This document shows positions 51,232 through 59,822 of a DNA stretch of 64,000 bases, piece after piece; the first letter of the stretch is position 1, and every line of letters starts with the position of its first letter. A model generated the notes under the pieces. It saw only the letters and a program-made list of their open reading frames with translations, ran no database searches and had not been told where the DNA came from. The translations under genes and the position numbers were made by a program. The stretch comes from JAAYCI01 sp047972265 (lineage in GTDB: Bacteria; Bacillota; Clostridia; Oscillospirales; Ruminococcaceae): contig JBKEAM010000053.1 in NCBI GenBank assembly GCA_047972265.1, forward strand, positions 19,487-83,486. Reading direction: 5' to 3'.

Positions 51232-51957
51232 TTACATTGGAATAAGGGTGCGTCCCTGCATAAAGTGGCGGTATTTTACAAGATAAGCAGGAGAAAAGGG
51301 GTTGCCGTGAGAGGGATAAATCTTTTTGGGGGCAAATTTTAGCATATGATCCCAAGATTTGCCAAACTGTTCGGCGTCGTCTATCCATATAGTGTGTTTG
51401 CCAAGGCTTATAACGGCATTCATGGCGGCATCACCCGCAAACAGTATCCCCGTATCTTCCCATAATAAACCAATGGAGTCTCTTGTGTGCCCCGGCAGCA
51501 GAAGAATTGTAAGGGGTAGCCCTAAGGTATGAAAAAACTGCTCTTCCTCGGTTGTTACGGCAATCATCTGCTGTGGCAATAAATGAACAGACGGAAAAGA
51601 AAAGTCTTTTTTAAAGACACCAAAAAGTGCACCCATGCGTGTGGCATACCCCGCGCCGGGCAGTATGGGGTTTTGCCCTTTTTGCAGGTCATCTATCCCC
51701 GACGGGTTTAAAATAACCTTTGCATCACATTTTGAAAGCAGACCCTTTAAAAAACCTGCATGGTCATCATGTGAGTGAGTTAAAAAGATATATTTTAACT
51801 CCTGCAAGGGGGCAATTTTTGCAAAGCGCTTTAAAAAAGTATCTAGCTGGCCGGGGTATCCGGTATCTATGGCAATATAGCCAGCAGGCGTTTTTAAAAT
51901 ATAGTTGCGCAGCATGTAAGAGCCAATTTCAAACAATTGGATGCTATTTTTGTCCAT
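51232..51957 (-). CDS. MBL-fold metallo-hydrolase
   Basis: A 241-residue metallo-beta-lactamase-fold protein. The metal motif THSHDDHAG is present, followed by PGHTRDSIGL (His), LFAGDAAMN (bridging Asp) and PSHGNPF (His), giving a complete binuclear site. GGGAGGATAACA precedes the ATG. It stands alone between the Bce module and the second zinc island. The substrate (lactone, thioester or other) is not determinable from sequence. Confidence 0.9.
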   Translation of the reverse strand: MDKNSIQLFEIGSYMLRNYILKTPAGYIAIDTGYPGQLDTFLKRFAKIAPLQELKYIFLTHSHDDHAGFLKGLLSKCDAKVILNPSGIDDLQKGQNPILPGAGYATRMGALFGVFKKDFSFPSVHLLPQQMIAVTTEEEQFFHTLGLPLTILLLPGHTRDSIGLLWEDTGILFAGDAAMNAVISLGKHTIWIDDAEQFGKSWDHMLKFAPKKIYPSHGNPFSPAYLVKYRHFMQGRTLIPM

Positions 51958-52300
51958 TGTTATCCTCCCGGTAAAATGGGTGTGTTTGGGTTTGCTTAAA
52001 TAGTAGCACGAAAATTTTAATAAAAAAAAACAGATAAATTTTTTTAGAGCGTTGACAAACCCCTAAACGAGGGAATATAATCTAAAAACACGAAAACGAT
52101 TTTCGTTTTCAAATTCAAAATGGCGTTTGATTGACCCACATTTTTAAATATGCATTTATGTTTATATTTTGCGGGGATCTTTTTAAATTTGGCATTTTGG
52201 TTGTACTTTGCAGGGCTTAAATGGCTGTGGCAAGGTATGTGTTTAACGGATTTTGCACAATTGTGGTTACAGTGTATATCAATGGCAATGGAGGATTATT
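51958..52300. other. intergenic region with znuA promoter and Zur operator
   Basis: A 343-base region, A+T-rich on its left side. It contains the znuA promoter and operator described separately, followed by an untranslated stretch of about 190 bases without a recognisable gene or hairpin terminator. Confidence 0.6.
52052..52110 (+). promoter_or_regulatory. promoter and perfect palindromic Zur-type operator
   Basis: TTGACA (52052-52057), 18 bases, TATAAT (52076-52081). GAAAACGATTTTCGTTTTC (52092-52110) is a perfect palindrome (8-bp arms, TTT centre) lying just past the expected start site. Its position before znuA and its A+T arms with central CG fit a Fur/Zur box, so zinc-dependent repression by the Zur encoded at 59823-60269 is likely. 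Confidence 0.75.
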
Positions 52301-53278
52301 ATGAAAAAGACCGTGTCTTTTATATTGGGCGCTTTGCTGGCCCTTTCGCTTTTTGCAGGATGCGCCCAGGGGGCAAGCTCTGGTACCGTTTCTCATCCGG
52401 ATTCTTCTGCGGCGCAAAGTGGGGAAGAAAAGCTTGTTGTATATGCCAGCTTTTACCCTGTGTACGACTTTGCGAAGAATATTGGCAAAGACCGTATTGA
52501 ACTAATTAACATGGTGCCCGCCGGTACCGAGCCGCACGACTGGGAACCAGCCCCAACAGATATAGTGGGCCTTGAAAATGCGCAGGTTTTTATATATAAC
52601 GGCGCAGGGATGGAGCATTGGGTAGACAGTGTGTTAAGCGGGCTTTCTAACCAGGATTTGCTGGTGGTAGAAGCCTCGAAAGGGATAGAACTGATGGAGG
52701 GGCATACCCACGAGGAAGACGAGCACGAAGGAGAAGAAGCCGCAGAAGAGGAAGAAGCAATGGATCCGCACGTTTGGCTAAACCCCCAGTATGCCAAAGT
52801 AGAAGCCGAAAATATAAAGAACGCATTGGTGCAGGCAGACCCCGACAACGCAGAGTATTATGAGGCCAATTATACCGAGTATGCTGCCAAATTGGATGCG
52901 CTTGACCAAAAGATGGAAGAAGCACTAAATCCGCTTGAAAACAAAACCATTGTGGTAGCGCATGAAGCCTTTGGCTACCTTTGCGCCCGCTACGGTTTAA
53001 CACAGGTAGGTATCGAGGGGCTGTCGCCCGACTCGGAGCCGGATGCGGCACGAATGGCCGAAATAATAGAATTTGTAAAAGCAAACGATGTTAAGGTAAT
53101 CTTTTTTGAAGAGCTTGTAAGCCCAAAAGTAGCCGAGACCATTGCAGACGAAACAGGCTCTGCCACAGATGTTTTAAACCCGCTGGAGGGATTATCGGAA
53201 GATGACATTGCCGCAGGGCAGGATTATATTACAGTGATGGAAAAAAACCTGGATGCATTGGTAAATGCGCTTGCATAA
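52301..53278 (+). CDS. znuA: zinc ABC transporter substrate-binding lipoprotein (second copy)
   Basis: A 325-residue ZnuA with signal peptide ending SLFAGC. All classical zinc ligands are visible: GTEPHDWEPAP, MDPHVWLNP and VVAHEAFGYLCARYGL, with the acidic His loop EGHTHEEDEHEGEEAAEEEE between the first two. It is therefore the canonical type, unlike the other ZnuA in this window, which lacks the third His. GGAGG precedes the ATG by 7 bases. No ABC partners follow it; they lie in the leftward operon at 58233-59787. It is under a Zur-type operator. Confidence 0.93.
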   Translation: MKKTVSFILGALLALSLFAGCAQGASSGTVSHPDSSAAQSGEEKLVVYASFYPVYDFAKNIGKDRIELINMVPAGTEPHDWEPAPTDIVGLENAQVFIYNGAGMEHWVDSVLSGLSNQDLLVVEASKGIELMEGHTHEEDEHEGEEAAEEEEAMDPHVWLNPQYAKVEAENIKNALVQADPDNAEYYEANYTEYAAKLDALDQKMEEALNPLENKTIVVAHEAFGYLCARYGLTQVGIEGLSPDSEPDAARMAEIIEFVKANDVKVIFFEELVSPKVAETIADETGSATDVLNPLEGLSEDDIAAGQDYITVMEKNLDALVNALA

Positions 53279-53294
53279 CAATGTATAATGTAAA

Positions 53295-53332
53295 TAAGCA
53301 GCGGTTGGTACAAATAAGCCTGCCGCTGCTTA
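53295..53332 (+). terminator. hairpin after znuA, weak terminator candidate
   Basis: TAAGCAGCGG (53295-53304) pairs perfectly with CCGCTGCTTA (53323-53332); only CTTATAAT follows, so termination is uncertain. The remaining ~230 bases before the GTPase gene show no operator like the one upstream of znuA. Confidence 0.5.
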
Positions 53333-53562
53333 CTTATAATCGCTTATGGGTAAAAGCAGCCATAAGCTTGCTTTATGGCAGGGCACTATATCCCATCAAT
53401 TGTTTTGCAAAATGACTATAGCCCGCTTTTGTGTAATTGGTGCGCTGTGTATGTTAAACACGCAGGGGACAATACTGTAAATTTATAGTGGGGTTTAGTG
53501 CCAGCACGGCATATTTTTACGAAAGGGACGCCGGGCGTTTAAAGCCAGGGCAAAGCATACAG

Positions 53563-54513
53563 ATGACAAACACCTATATCATATCCGGCTTTTTAGGAGC
53601 GGGGAAAACTACATTTATCCAAAAAATGCTGGCGGAAGCTTTTGAGGGACAAAAGGTAGCGCTGATTGAGAATGATTTTGGAGAGATAAGTGTGGATGCC
53701 GCCCTGCTAAAAGGGCAGGCGGCCATTACCGAAATTAATTCTGGCTGTATATGCTGCAGCTTGTCGGGTAATTTTGTATCTGCCCTGCAAGATTTGCTGG
53801 AACGGATAGCACCGGAGGTTATCTTGATAGAACCCTCGGGCGTGGGGAAATTGTCTGACATTGTGTCGGCCTGCGAATCGGAAGAATTGCGGGATAAAAT
53901 AAATTTGGCAAAAAAGATAACCATTGTAGATGCGAAGCGGGGCGAAATGTACCTTGAAAACTTTGGCGAGTTTTTTGAAAATCAGGTACAGTATGCCGAT
54001 GCTATTGTGTTTAGCCATACCCAAACGGCAGACGCCGCCCCCCTTATGACCTTGCTGCAAGAAGTTAACCCAGAGGTAGAGTTTATAAACCAGCCGTGGG
54101 AAAATTTAGATATGCTTGCCCTGCTAAATATGGTGCAGCCCCGCCATGAGCATGTACACGCAAACGGAGAAGAATGCAGTGACGAGGGCTGCCATTGCCA
54201 CGAGCATGCCGAGGGGGAACACCACCACCATAACCATGCGGCAGAAGAAGTTTTTGAAACCTTGTCTTTACAGCCGCAAAGGGTGTTTACAGCACAGCAG
54301 CTAGAGAGTAAACTGGAAAGTTTGCAGGATAAGCAGCGTTATGGAACCATTTTGCGTGCAAAGGGATTTGTAAAAACAACCAATGGCATGGTGGCCGTAC
54401 AGTATGTTCCGGCAGAATATAAGCTGGAAAAAACGGCAGAGTGCCCACCCCTGCTAAACATTATCGGCAGTGATTTAAACCTTGCCGAAATAGAAGCATT
54501 GTTTACAGTATAG
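53563..54513 (+). CDS. COG0523 (CobW/ZigA-type) GTPase, probable zinc metallochaperone
   Basis: 316 residues. The N-terminal GTPase has Walker A GFLGAGKTT at 9-17, the metal motif GCICC at 61-65 and switch region LIEPSGVGKLSD. A His/Cys/Glu-rich linker (~205-235: HEHVHANGEECSDEGCHCHE) follows, then the CobW C-terminal domain. This is the layout of zinc-starvation COG0523 chaperones that deliver metal to essential enzymes. The start at 53563 has only a poor ribosome site; an upstream start cannot be excluded. A strong terminator follows it. Confidence 0.9.
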   Translation: MTNTYIISGFLGAGKTTFIQKMLAEAFEGQKVALIENDFGEISVDAALLKGQAAITEINSGCICCSLSGNFVSALQDLLERIAPEVILIEPSGVGKLSDIVSACESEELRDKINLAKKITIVDAKRGEMYLENFGEFFENQVQYADAIVFSHTQTADAAPLMTLLQEVNPEVEFINQPWENLDMLALLNMVQPRHEHVHANGEECSDEGCHCHEHAEGEHHHHNHAAEEVFETLSLQPQRVFTAQQLESKLESLQDKQRYGTILRAKGFVKTTNGMVAVQYVPAEYKLEKTAECPPLLNIIGSDLNLAEIEALFTV

Positions 54514-54514
54514 T

Positions 54515-54558
54515 AAACACCCCGGCTATGTCGTTTTGCGGCATATCCGGGGTGTTTT
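54515..54558 (+). terminator. intrinsic terminator after the COG0523 gene
   Basis: AAACACCCCGG (54515-54525) pairs with CCGGGGTGTTT (54547-54557) with further inner pairing, followed by TAT. Confidence 0.8.
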
Positions 54559-54764
54559 ATAGTTTAACATTAATATGTTGCTGTTTAAAGTGCTGCATTA
54601 TCTGCGCAAAATTGTACCTATAAATAATGATGGTAGGGCAGGCACCTACAAAAAGAGGGTTACGCAGTACGTAGGTTAAGCAAACGACACTTGTACTTTT
54701 ATGGCTTTTTGCTACAATGTGTTGCAGTGGGATAAGATGAATAGAATGGAATGCAGGAGCAAAA

Positions 54765-55658
54765 ATGAATGCACAAAAAAACAAATATAAAATACTGGTG
54801 TACAGCGCAGGCGTAATAGGTAGTGTATACGCTGTTTTGCTTGCAAAAGCAGGGCATGATATTTATATGTATGCACGTGGTACCCGCCTGCAACAGTTAA
54901 AAGAAAAAGGCTTATTGTATAAAGGTAAAAAGGGCATTTGCAGTGCGCCCATACAATTGCTGGAAGAGATTAAGCCGCAGGATACATTTGATTACCTGCT
55001 TGTAACGGTGCGGTACGGGCAGGCAGAGGATGTACTTGCGCAACTGCGCACAAACCAAAGCCCCAATATTGTTACCATGGTAAATAACCCAAACGGCTAT
55101 ACAAGCTGGGAAAACTTGCTGGGAAAAGGGCGTTTGATGCCTGCTTTTGCGGGGGCAGGGGGAGAAATAAAAGAGGGTATTTTATACTACCGCCTTACGC
55201 CCAGGTTTGTGCAGCCCACCACTATAGGAGAAATAAGCGGCAAAGCCACCCGGCGGCTAAAGCAACTGTATGCGGTATTGCAACAGGCGCATATCCCCGC
55301 CAGTATCTCCAGCAATATGGGGGCCTGGCAAAAGTGCCACCTTGCAATGGTAGTGCCGCTTGCAAACGGTATTTATTACGATGGTGGAGATATACGCAGT
55401 ACGGCAAAAAACAAAATGGCCATCCACAGTATAAGCCTTGCTTTGCGCACCAATTTTAACCGTTTGCACGCTATAAAGGTGCCAATTACCCCGGCAAAGC
55501 TAAACCTCTTCCGGCTTTGCCCCTTATGGATGATGGACTTTGTATTGAAGAGCATATACAGCACCCGGTTTGGAGAAACCTTAATTGGCAGGCATGCCTC
55601 CAACGCTAAAAAAGAAATGCAGCGGTTAGATGCGGATTTAAAACAATTGCTACAATAA
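54765..55658 (+). CDS. ketopantoate reductase (ApbA/PanE) family protein
   Basis: 297 residues. The Rossmann motif ILVYSAGVIGSVYAVLLAKAG, with VRYGQAEDVL and MVNNPNGY after it, matches the NADP-binding half. A C-terminal helical domain includes NMGAWQKCHLAMVVPLANG, whose Lys aligns with the catalytic one. The family includes 2-dehydropantoate 2-reductases but also many relatives of unknown substrate; sequence divergence (long basic C-terminus) makes true PanE uncertain. GCAGGAG precedes the ATG. It lies within the zinc island without visible pantothenate genes. Confidence 0.82.
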   Translation: MNAQKNKYKILVYSAGVIGSVYAVLLAKAGHDIYMYARGTRLQQLKEKGLLYKGKKGICSAPIQLLEEIKPQDTFDYLLVTVRYGQAEDVLAQLRTNQSPNIVTMVNNPNGYTSWENLLGKGRLMPAFAGAGGEIKEGILYYRLTPRFVQPTTIGEISGKATRRLKQLYAVLQQAHIPASISSNMGAWQKCHLAMVVPLANGIYYDGGDIRSTAKNKMAIHSISLALRTNFNRLHAIKVPITPAKLNLFRLCPLWMMDFVLKSIYSTRFGETLIGRHASNAKKEMQRLDADLKQLLQ

Positions 55659-55682
55659 TGCTAAACCCAAACAAATAAAACA

Positions 55683-55718
55683 AAGCCCCTTAAGCTGGTT
55701 AACAGCTTAAGGGGCTTA
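55683..55718. terminator. bidirectional intrinsic terminator
   Basis: A 15-bp perfect stem (55683-55697 with 55703-55717) with a GTTAA loop. It separates the convergent ketopantoate-reductase-like gene and the leftward zur operon; read leftward a T-rich tract follows. Confidence 0.85.
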
Positions 55719-55743
55719 TTTATTGTACTAATTTTGTCGGAGT

Positions 55744-56562
55744 CTATTGAGAATATACAAACATATCGGTGGCCTGTGCGGGTTCTACGCTTACATTTTG
55801 TATTACCAATTGTGGAAATCCGTCTTTGTTTAAAGTTTCAGACAATACGGCCTTTCCGGTTACCTGCACCCAGCTGTAATCTTCCAGCGCGTCGCTGCCG
55901 CTGTAATAGGTTACAAGGCCGCCGGGCATGGCATCGGCTACACAGCACATCATAACCATGCGCGAGGGCATAAAGGTGCCGCTAGCAAAAGAATCATCGC
56001 GGTATACAAAGCCCTTTAGCCGCAGGGTAAAGCCGTCAAAAGTTTCGGGGTAGGTAATCAGTTCGCTAATCCACAAAAAATACTCATCGTCCGAGATAGT
56101 AATGGTCTTTGCATCTTTGTTGTAGCCGTGCAAAGATATATTGCCGCTAAAAACGGTTTGCGCAACATACTCGTCATCCGGTAGGTTGGGGTCTAGCGCC
56201 GGCACCGAGGGTTGGCCATATACCTGCTCATTTTGTGCTTTTAGTTTGGCAGTATTGGCAAGGTAGGTATTGCCGCTGGTAGAAGTATAGGTGCCGTGCG
56301 GCAGTATAAGCAGCAGCAAAGGCACCAGCACCACAAAGCAATGGGCTATGTGCTTTTTGTACTGCGCTTTAAATAGGTTTTTAAGGGCAAAGACAATCCA
56401 AAAAAACATTACCACAATGCTAAAAATAAGGTATGGCCGGGTGCGGGGGGTTACGTAAGACAGATACTTGCCGCTAATAATTAGGTAGGCAATTAACACA
56501 GAAAATAGTATGTAACACAAAATTTCTGCAAATACCTGCAAGTTAAACTGGCGGTTACTCAT
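55744..56562 (-). CDS. TIGR03943 family putative permease subunit (YcgQ-like)
   Basis: 272 residues with about three N-terminal membrane spans and a C-terminal extracytoplasmic domain (~140-272). That domain contains a double Cys in MVMMCCVADAMPGG, the family landmark, and a DYSWVQVTGKAV region. The family is annotated as partner of DUF318-type permeases; in Bacillus the ycgQ/ycgR pair belongs to the Zur regulon. Its ATG overlaps the stop codon of the GTPase-permease fusion by four bases. It is the last gene of the zur operon. Confidence 0.88.
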   Translation of the reverse strand: MSNRQFNLQVFAEILCYILFSVLIAYLIISGKYLSYVTPRTRPYLIFSIVVMFFWIVFALKNLFKAQYKKHIAHCFVVLVPLLLLILPHGTYTSTSGNTYLANTAKLKAQNEQVYGQPSVPALDPNLPDDEYVAQTVFSGNISLHGYNKDAKTITISDDEYFLWISELITYPETFDGFTLRLKGFVYRDDSFASGTFMPSRMVMMCCVADAMPGGLVTYYSGSDALEDYSWVQVTGKAVLSETLNKDGFPQLVIQNVSVEPAQATDMFVYSQ

Positions 56563-58169
56563 AGGGTAAACATACCTCCCAACGGGGTAGAGAAAAATAC
56601 AAATACAACGGCAAAACATATAACCAGTGTGGCAATGGTTAGCCGCAAAATAAACCTGCGAGAGAAAGAACCCGAAAGCATGATGGCGTTTTTAATATCC
56701 ATCATAGGGCCAAATACCATAAAGGCCATTAGCGCCCCCATGGGGAACTGCTGCCCAAAGCTGCGGGCTACAATAGCGTCTGAAGAAGAGCAAAGCGAAA
56801 GCACAAAGGCCAGCACCATCATAACAAGCATCGAAAGCGCCAAGTTGCCTGTTTGCAGCATGGCAGTTTTGCCCGCGGTAAGCTGCTGCAATGAGGCAGA
56901 AACAAAAGCCCCTATCATAAGGTATTTGCCCACATCAAAAAATTCTGCCTGAGAGTGGCGGGCAAACAGCGCAATGCGCTGGCCAAAGGTAGTAATGCTT
57001 TCCATATCATCGTAGCAGCCGCAGTTGCAAAGCATGGTGTTTACATTGCTGCCAATGTTTTTGGCAGTGGGGCTTTTAAACATATAGGTTATGCCCACAA
57101 GTAAAGAGCACACAACCCCAAACCCACTGCGCAGCAAAACCATCTTCCAACTGCCGTTAAATGCATAGTAGGTAGAGTACATTACCACCGGGTTTATAAC
57201 CGGAGCCGCCACCAAAAAAGTAATGGCAGAAGAGATGGGTACGCCTTTGCGCACAAGCCCCCTAAATACGGGGATAGAGGCACAGTCACACACGGGCAGG
57301 CAAAAACCTGCTAAAAGGGCAACCAAAAGGCCTAACACCTTGTTTTTAGGAAATATCCGCTCGAAAAGATTTTGCGGTACAAACACCTGCAAGGCAGAAG
57401 ACAGCAATACCCCAACCAATAAAAAGGGAACAGCCTGCAAAATAATGCCAATAAATACGTTAATAATATTATCAAAAGGCAGGCTGGCATAATTTAAAAG
57501 GGCGCGGGATAAAAAGTGGACACCAATAACACCGGCAATGCCAAGGCAAAGGGCAAGGGCAATGTTTACTTTGGGCGCGTATAAAGAAGAAAGAACAGAG
57601 GCGGTGCTTTGCCCGTTTACCACCCGCAAGCCCTTGTTTAACAAATGCAGTTGTTTTTCGGCCTTTGCAAAGCTTGCTTCGTCATCGCTGCGCACCACGG
57701 CCATATCACAGTTGGCGGCCTGCTCTGCCAAAGAGGGGCCGGTGCGCCCAAGCATAGAAACAAAGGAAGATGCTTCTGCCAAAAACACCACTTTTTTAAT
57801 TTTGGCGGCATCGTACAGGGTTTCTGCCGCGTAGTATTCGTTGGTTTCGGGCTTTAAAAACATTTGCTGCAATGTGCCAAAGGGAACCATGCCGTTCCAC
57901 TCTATCCACATTTCGTCAAATTCATATTCTTCTAGGGTGCGCAAAATTTTATTAGCAATCAGTTGCGCGTCTTCTTCCAGTTGCTTTTTAGAAAAATAAA
58001 GGCAACGGCAGTTGGGCAGATTATCGGGAAAGGTTTCTTCGCCTTTTTCAAACTGCACCAGCAGCTTTTGCCGATAAGCTAGAGACTTTTGCTGAAAGGC
58101 TTTGTTGATAAAGGTGGTTTTGCCACTGCCCAAAAAGCCGGTAACAATATATGCCGGGATTTCTTCCAT
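56559..58169 (-). CDS. COG0523-like GTPase domain fused to DUF318/ArsP-type permease
   Basis: 536 residues combining two families. Residues 1-190 are a CobW-like P-loop domain with GFLGSGKTTF at 11-20; the usual CxCC is replaced by NCRCLYFS at 53-60, and EMWIEWNGMVP stands where the family has its EPxG switch. Residues ~200-536 are an eight-helix permease with PVCDCASIPVFRGLVRKGVP (~292-311), typical of YcgR/DUF318 proteins, and a cytosolic CNCGC loop near 390. It lies after znuB and before its TIGR03943 partner. A GTP-regulated metal permease or exporter is a reasonable inference. GGAGG supports start 58169. Confidence 0.85.
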   Translation of the reverse strand: MEEIPAYIVTGFLGSGKTTFINKAFQQKSLAYRQKLLVQFEKGEETFPDNLPNCRCLYFSKKQLEEDAQLIANKILRTLEEYEFDEMWIEWNGMVPFGTLQQMFLKPETNEYYAAETLYDAAKIKKVVFLAEASSFVSMLGRTGPSLAEQAANCDMAVVRSDDEASFAKAEKQLHLLNKGLRVVNGQSTASVLSSLYAPKVNIALALCLGIAGVIGVHFLSRALLNYASLPFDNIINVFIGIILQAVPFLLVGVLLSSALQVFVPQNLFERIFPKNKVLGLLVALLAGFCLPVCDCASIPVFRGLVRKGVPISSAITFLVAAPVINPVVMYSTYYAFNGSWKMVLLRSGFGVVCSLLVGITYMFKSPTAKNIGSNVNTMLCNCGCYDDMESITTFGQRIALFARHSQAEFFDVGKYLMIGAFVSASLQQLTAGKTAMLQTGNLALSMLVMMVLAFVLSLCSSSDAIVARSFGQQFPMGALMAFMVFGPMMDIKNAIMLSGSFSRRFILRLTIATLVICFAVVFVFFSTPLGGMFTL

Positions 58170-58232
58170 CCGGTACCTCCGTGTGGGGGTTATACTATTT
58201 ACTTGCATAAAAGCCGCAAGTAAATGCAGGGG

Positions 58233-59039
58233 TTAAGCTCTTTTTTTAAACAGGCGTTTGGTTAAAACCAATACCAAAAGTACTGCTACGCCTATAAGCA
58301 CAATGGTACCACCGGGTTTGGTGCCCTGGTAGTAAGAAACAAACAGGCCCGATACTGTAAACACAACGGCAGAAAGCACCGAGTATAAAACCGTTTGCAA
58401 ATGACTTTTGCCAAGCTGCATGCCGCATACAACAGGTACCACCATAAGAGAAGAAACCACCATGGTGCCCACAGTGCGCGAGGCAATGGAAACGGTAAGA
58501 GCGGTAAGCAGGGTAAACACGGTGTTAATAATATCTACCCGCACACCCGCCATACGGGCGGCGTGCTCATCTAAAGAGACAAAAAACAGTTCTTTATACA
58601 ATAACACAAAGCTGCCCAATACAAAAAGGCTTAGCACAATTACCATGGCAACTTCGCCGGGGCTAATGGCCACAATGCTGCCAAATAAAAAGTTGTTAAA
58701 ATCTTTGGCACTTTTAACATAACCCGAGAGTACGCCCGCAAGGCCAACCCCGGCAGACATAATAATGGCAATCGAAAGCTCTGCGTATTTGGGTAGCTTT
58801 TTGCGGATAAACTCTATGCCAAAGGCCGCTATAATACAGGCAAGTGTTGCCCCTAAAACAGGGTTGATGCCCATAATAAGCCCGGCGGCCACACCAGCAA
58901 GGGATGCGTGAGAAAGAGAATCACCAATCATCGAAAGCCGCTTTAAAACAACGGTGGTGCCAATGCAGGGGATAATAACCGCCAGCAAAATACCCACCAA
59001 AAAGGCACGGCGCATAAATTCGTACTGAAAAATCCCCAT
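58233..59039 (-). CDS. znuB: zinc ABC transporter permease (second copy)
   Basis: A 268-residue ABC-3 permease with about eight helices. It includes VVLKRLSMIGDSLSHASLAG, SLDEHAARMAGVRVDIIN and GTMVVSSLMVVPVVCGMQLG, all family landmarks. The start at 59039 follows GGAGTAGG; it begins four bases after the znuC stop codon. It is the membrane component for the canonical ZnuA encoded at 52301-53278. Confidence 0.93.
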   Translation of the reverse strand: MGIFQYEFMRRAFLVGILLAVIIPCIGTTVVLKRLSMIGDSLSHASLAGVAAGLIMGINPVLGATLACIIAAFGIEFIRKKLPKYAELSIAIIMSAGVGLAGVLSGYVKSAKDFNNFLFGSIVAISPGEVAMVIVLSLFVLGSFVLLYKELFFVSLDEHAARMAGVRVDIINTVFTLLTALTVSIASRTVGTMVVSSLMVVPVVCGMQLGKSHLQTVLYSVLSAVVFTVSGLFVSYYQGTKPGGTIVLIGVAVLLVLVLTKRLFKKRA

Positions 59040-59043
59040 ATGC

Positions 59044-59787
59044 CTACTCCTTATTTGCTGTGGGCACATGGCCGGGATGGGTGTGCCGGTGGTGCAGTTC
59101 ATCCTGCAATTGTTCTTTGCTTAACGCAATCAAAGAGCCTTCCTCCAGGCAAAGGATATCCTTTACGTATTGGGCGGCTCCGTGCAAATCGTGTGTAACC
59201 ATAAGGATGGTAATTTGGTGCTGCTTGTTTAGGTGAGACAAAAGCTGACAAAAAGAATCGGAGGCTTTGGCATCTACCCCGGTGGTGGGTTCATCTAACA
59301 CCATAACCTCGGGGCTGGCCACCAAAGCGCGAGCCAGCAGCACACGCTGTTGCTGCCCGCCCGATAAATTGCCAATGATAGACTTGCTGTAATCCTGCAT
59401 GCCAACCATTTTTAATGCGGCCATGGTTTGTTCTTTTGTTTTTTTGTTATAAAACTGAAAAGGCTTCATCTGAGAATACAGGTTGGCCTGCACAATTTCT
59501 TTTACAGTGGCAGGAAAGCTGGAGCCGCCTGCCAGCCCGTTTTGCGGCACATAGCCCACCATAGGCCATTTTTTAAAATGCTGTAAGGACTGCGTAAACC
59601 AGTGTATACTGCCTTGCTGGGGCTCTAAATCGCCTAGCAACACTTTAAGCAGGGTGCTTTTTCCGGCGCCGTTTGTACCAATTAAGGCGGTAAAGTCGCC
59701 CTTGTTTACCCCAAAAGAAACGTTGGAAAAAACAGGTTCTTTTTGGTATGTAAAAGCAAGGCCTTCTACCTTTAAAATTTCATCCAT
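59044..59787 (-). CDS. znuC: zinc ABC transporter ATP-binding protein (second copy)
   Basis: A 247-residue ABC ATPase: GTNGAGKSTLLK, Q-loop VGYVPQNGL, LSGGQQQRVLLARAL, VMVLDEPTTGVD and MVTHDLHGAAQY. The C-terminal tail reads DELHHRHTHPGHVPTANKE, a His-rich end suggesting zinc sensing or storage on the ATPase. GGAGAA precedes the ATG. It follows zur by 35 bases and precedes znuB by four. Confidence 0.93.
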   Translation of the reverse strand: MDEILKVEGLAFTYQKEPVFSNVSFGVNKGDFTALIGTNGAGKSTLLKVLLGDLEPQQGSIHWFTQSLQHFKKWPMVGYVPQNGLAGGSSFPATVKEIVQANLYSQMKPFQFYNKKTKEQTMAALKMVGMQDYSKSIIGNLSGGQQQRVLLARALVASPEVMVLDEPTTGVDAKASDSFCQLLSHLNKQHQITILMVTHDLHGAAQYVKDILCLEEGSLIALSKEQLQDELHHRHTHPGHVPTANKE

Positions 59788-59822
59788 AAATTCTCCAAAG
59801 CGGGCTGCTGTATGCAGGCAGC

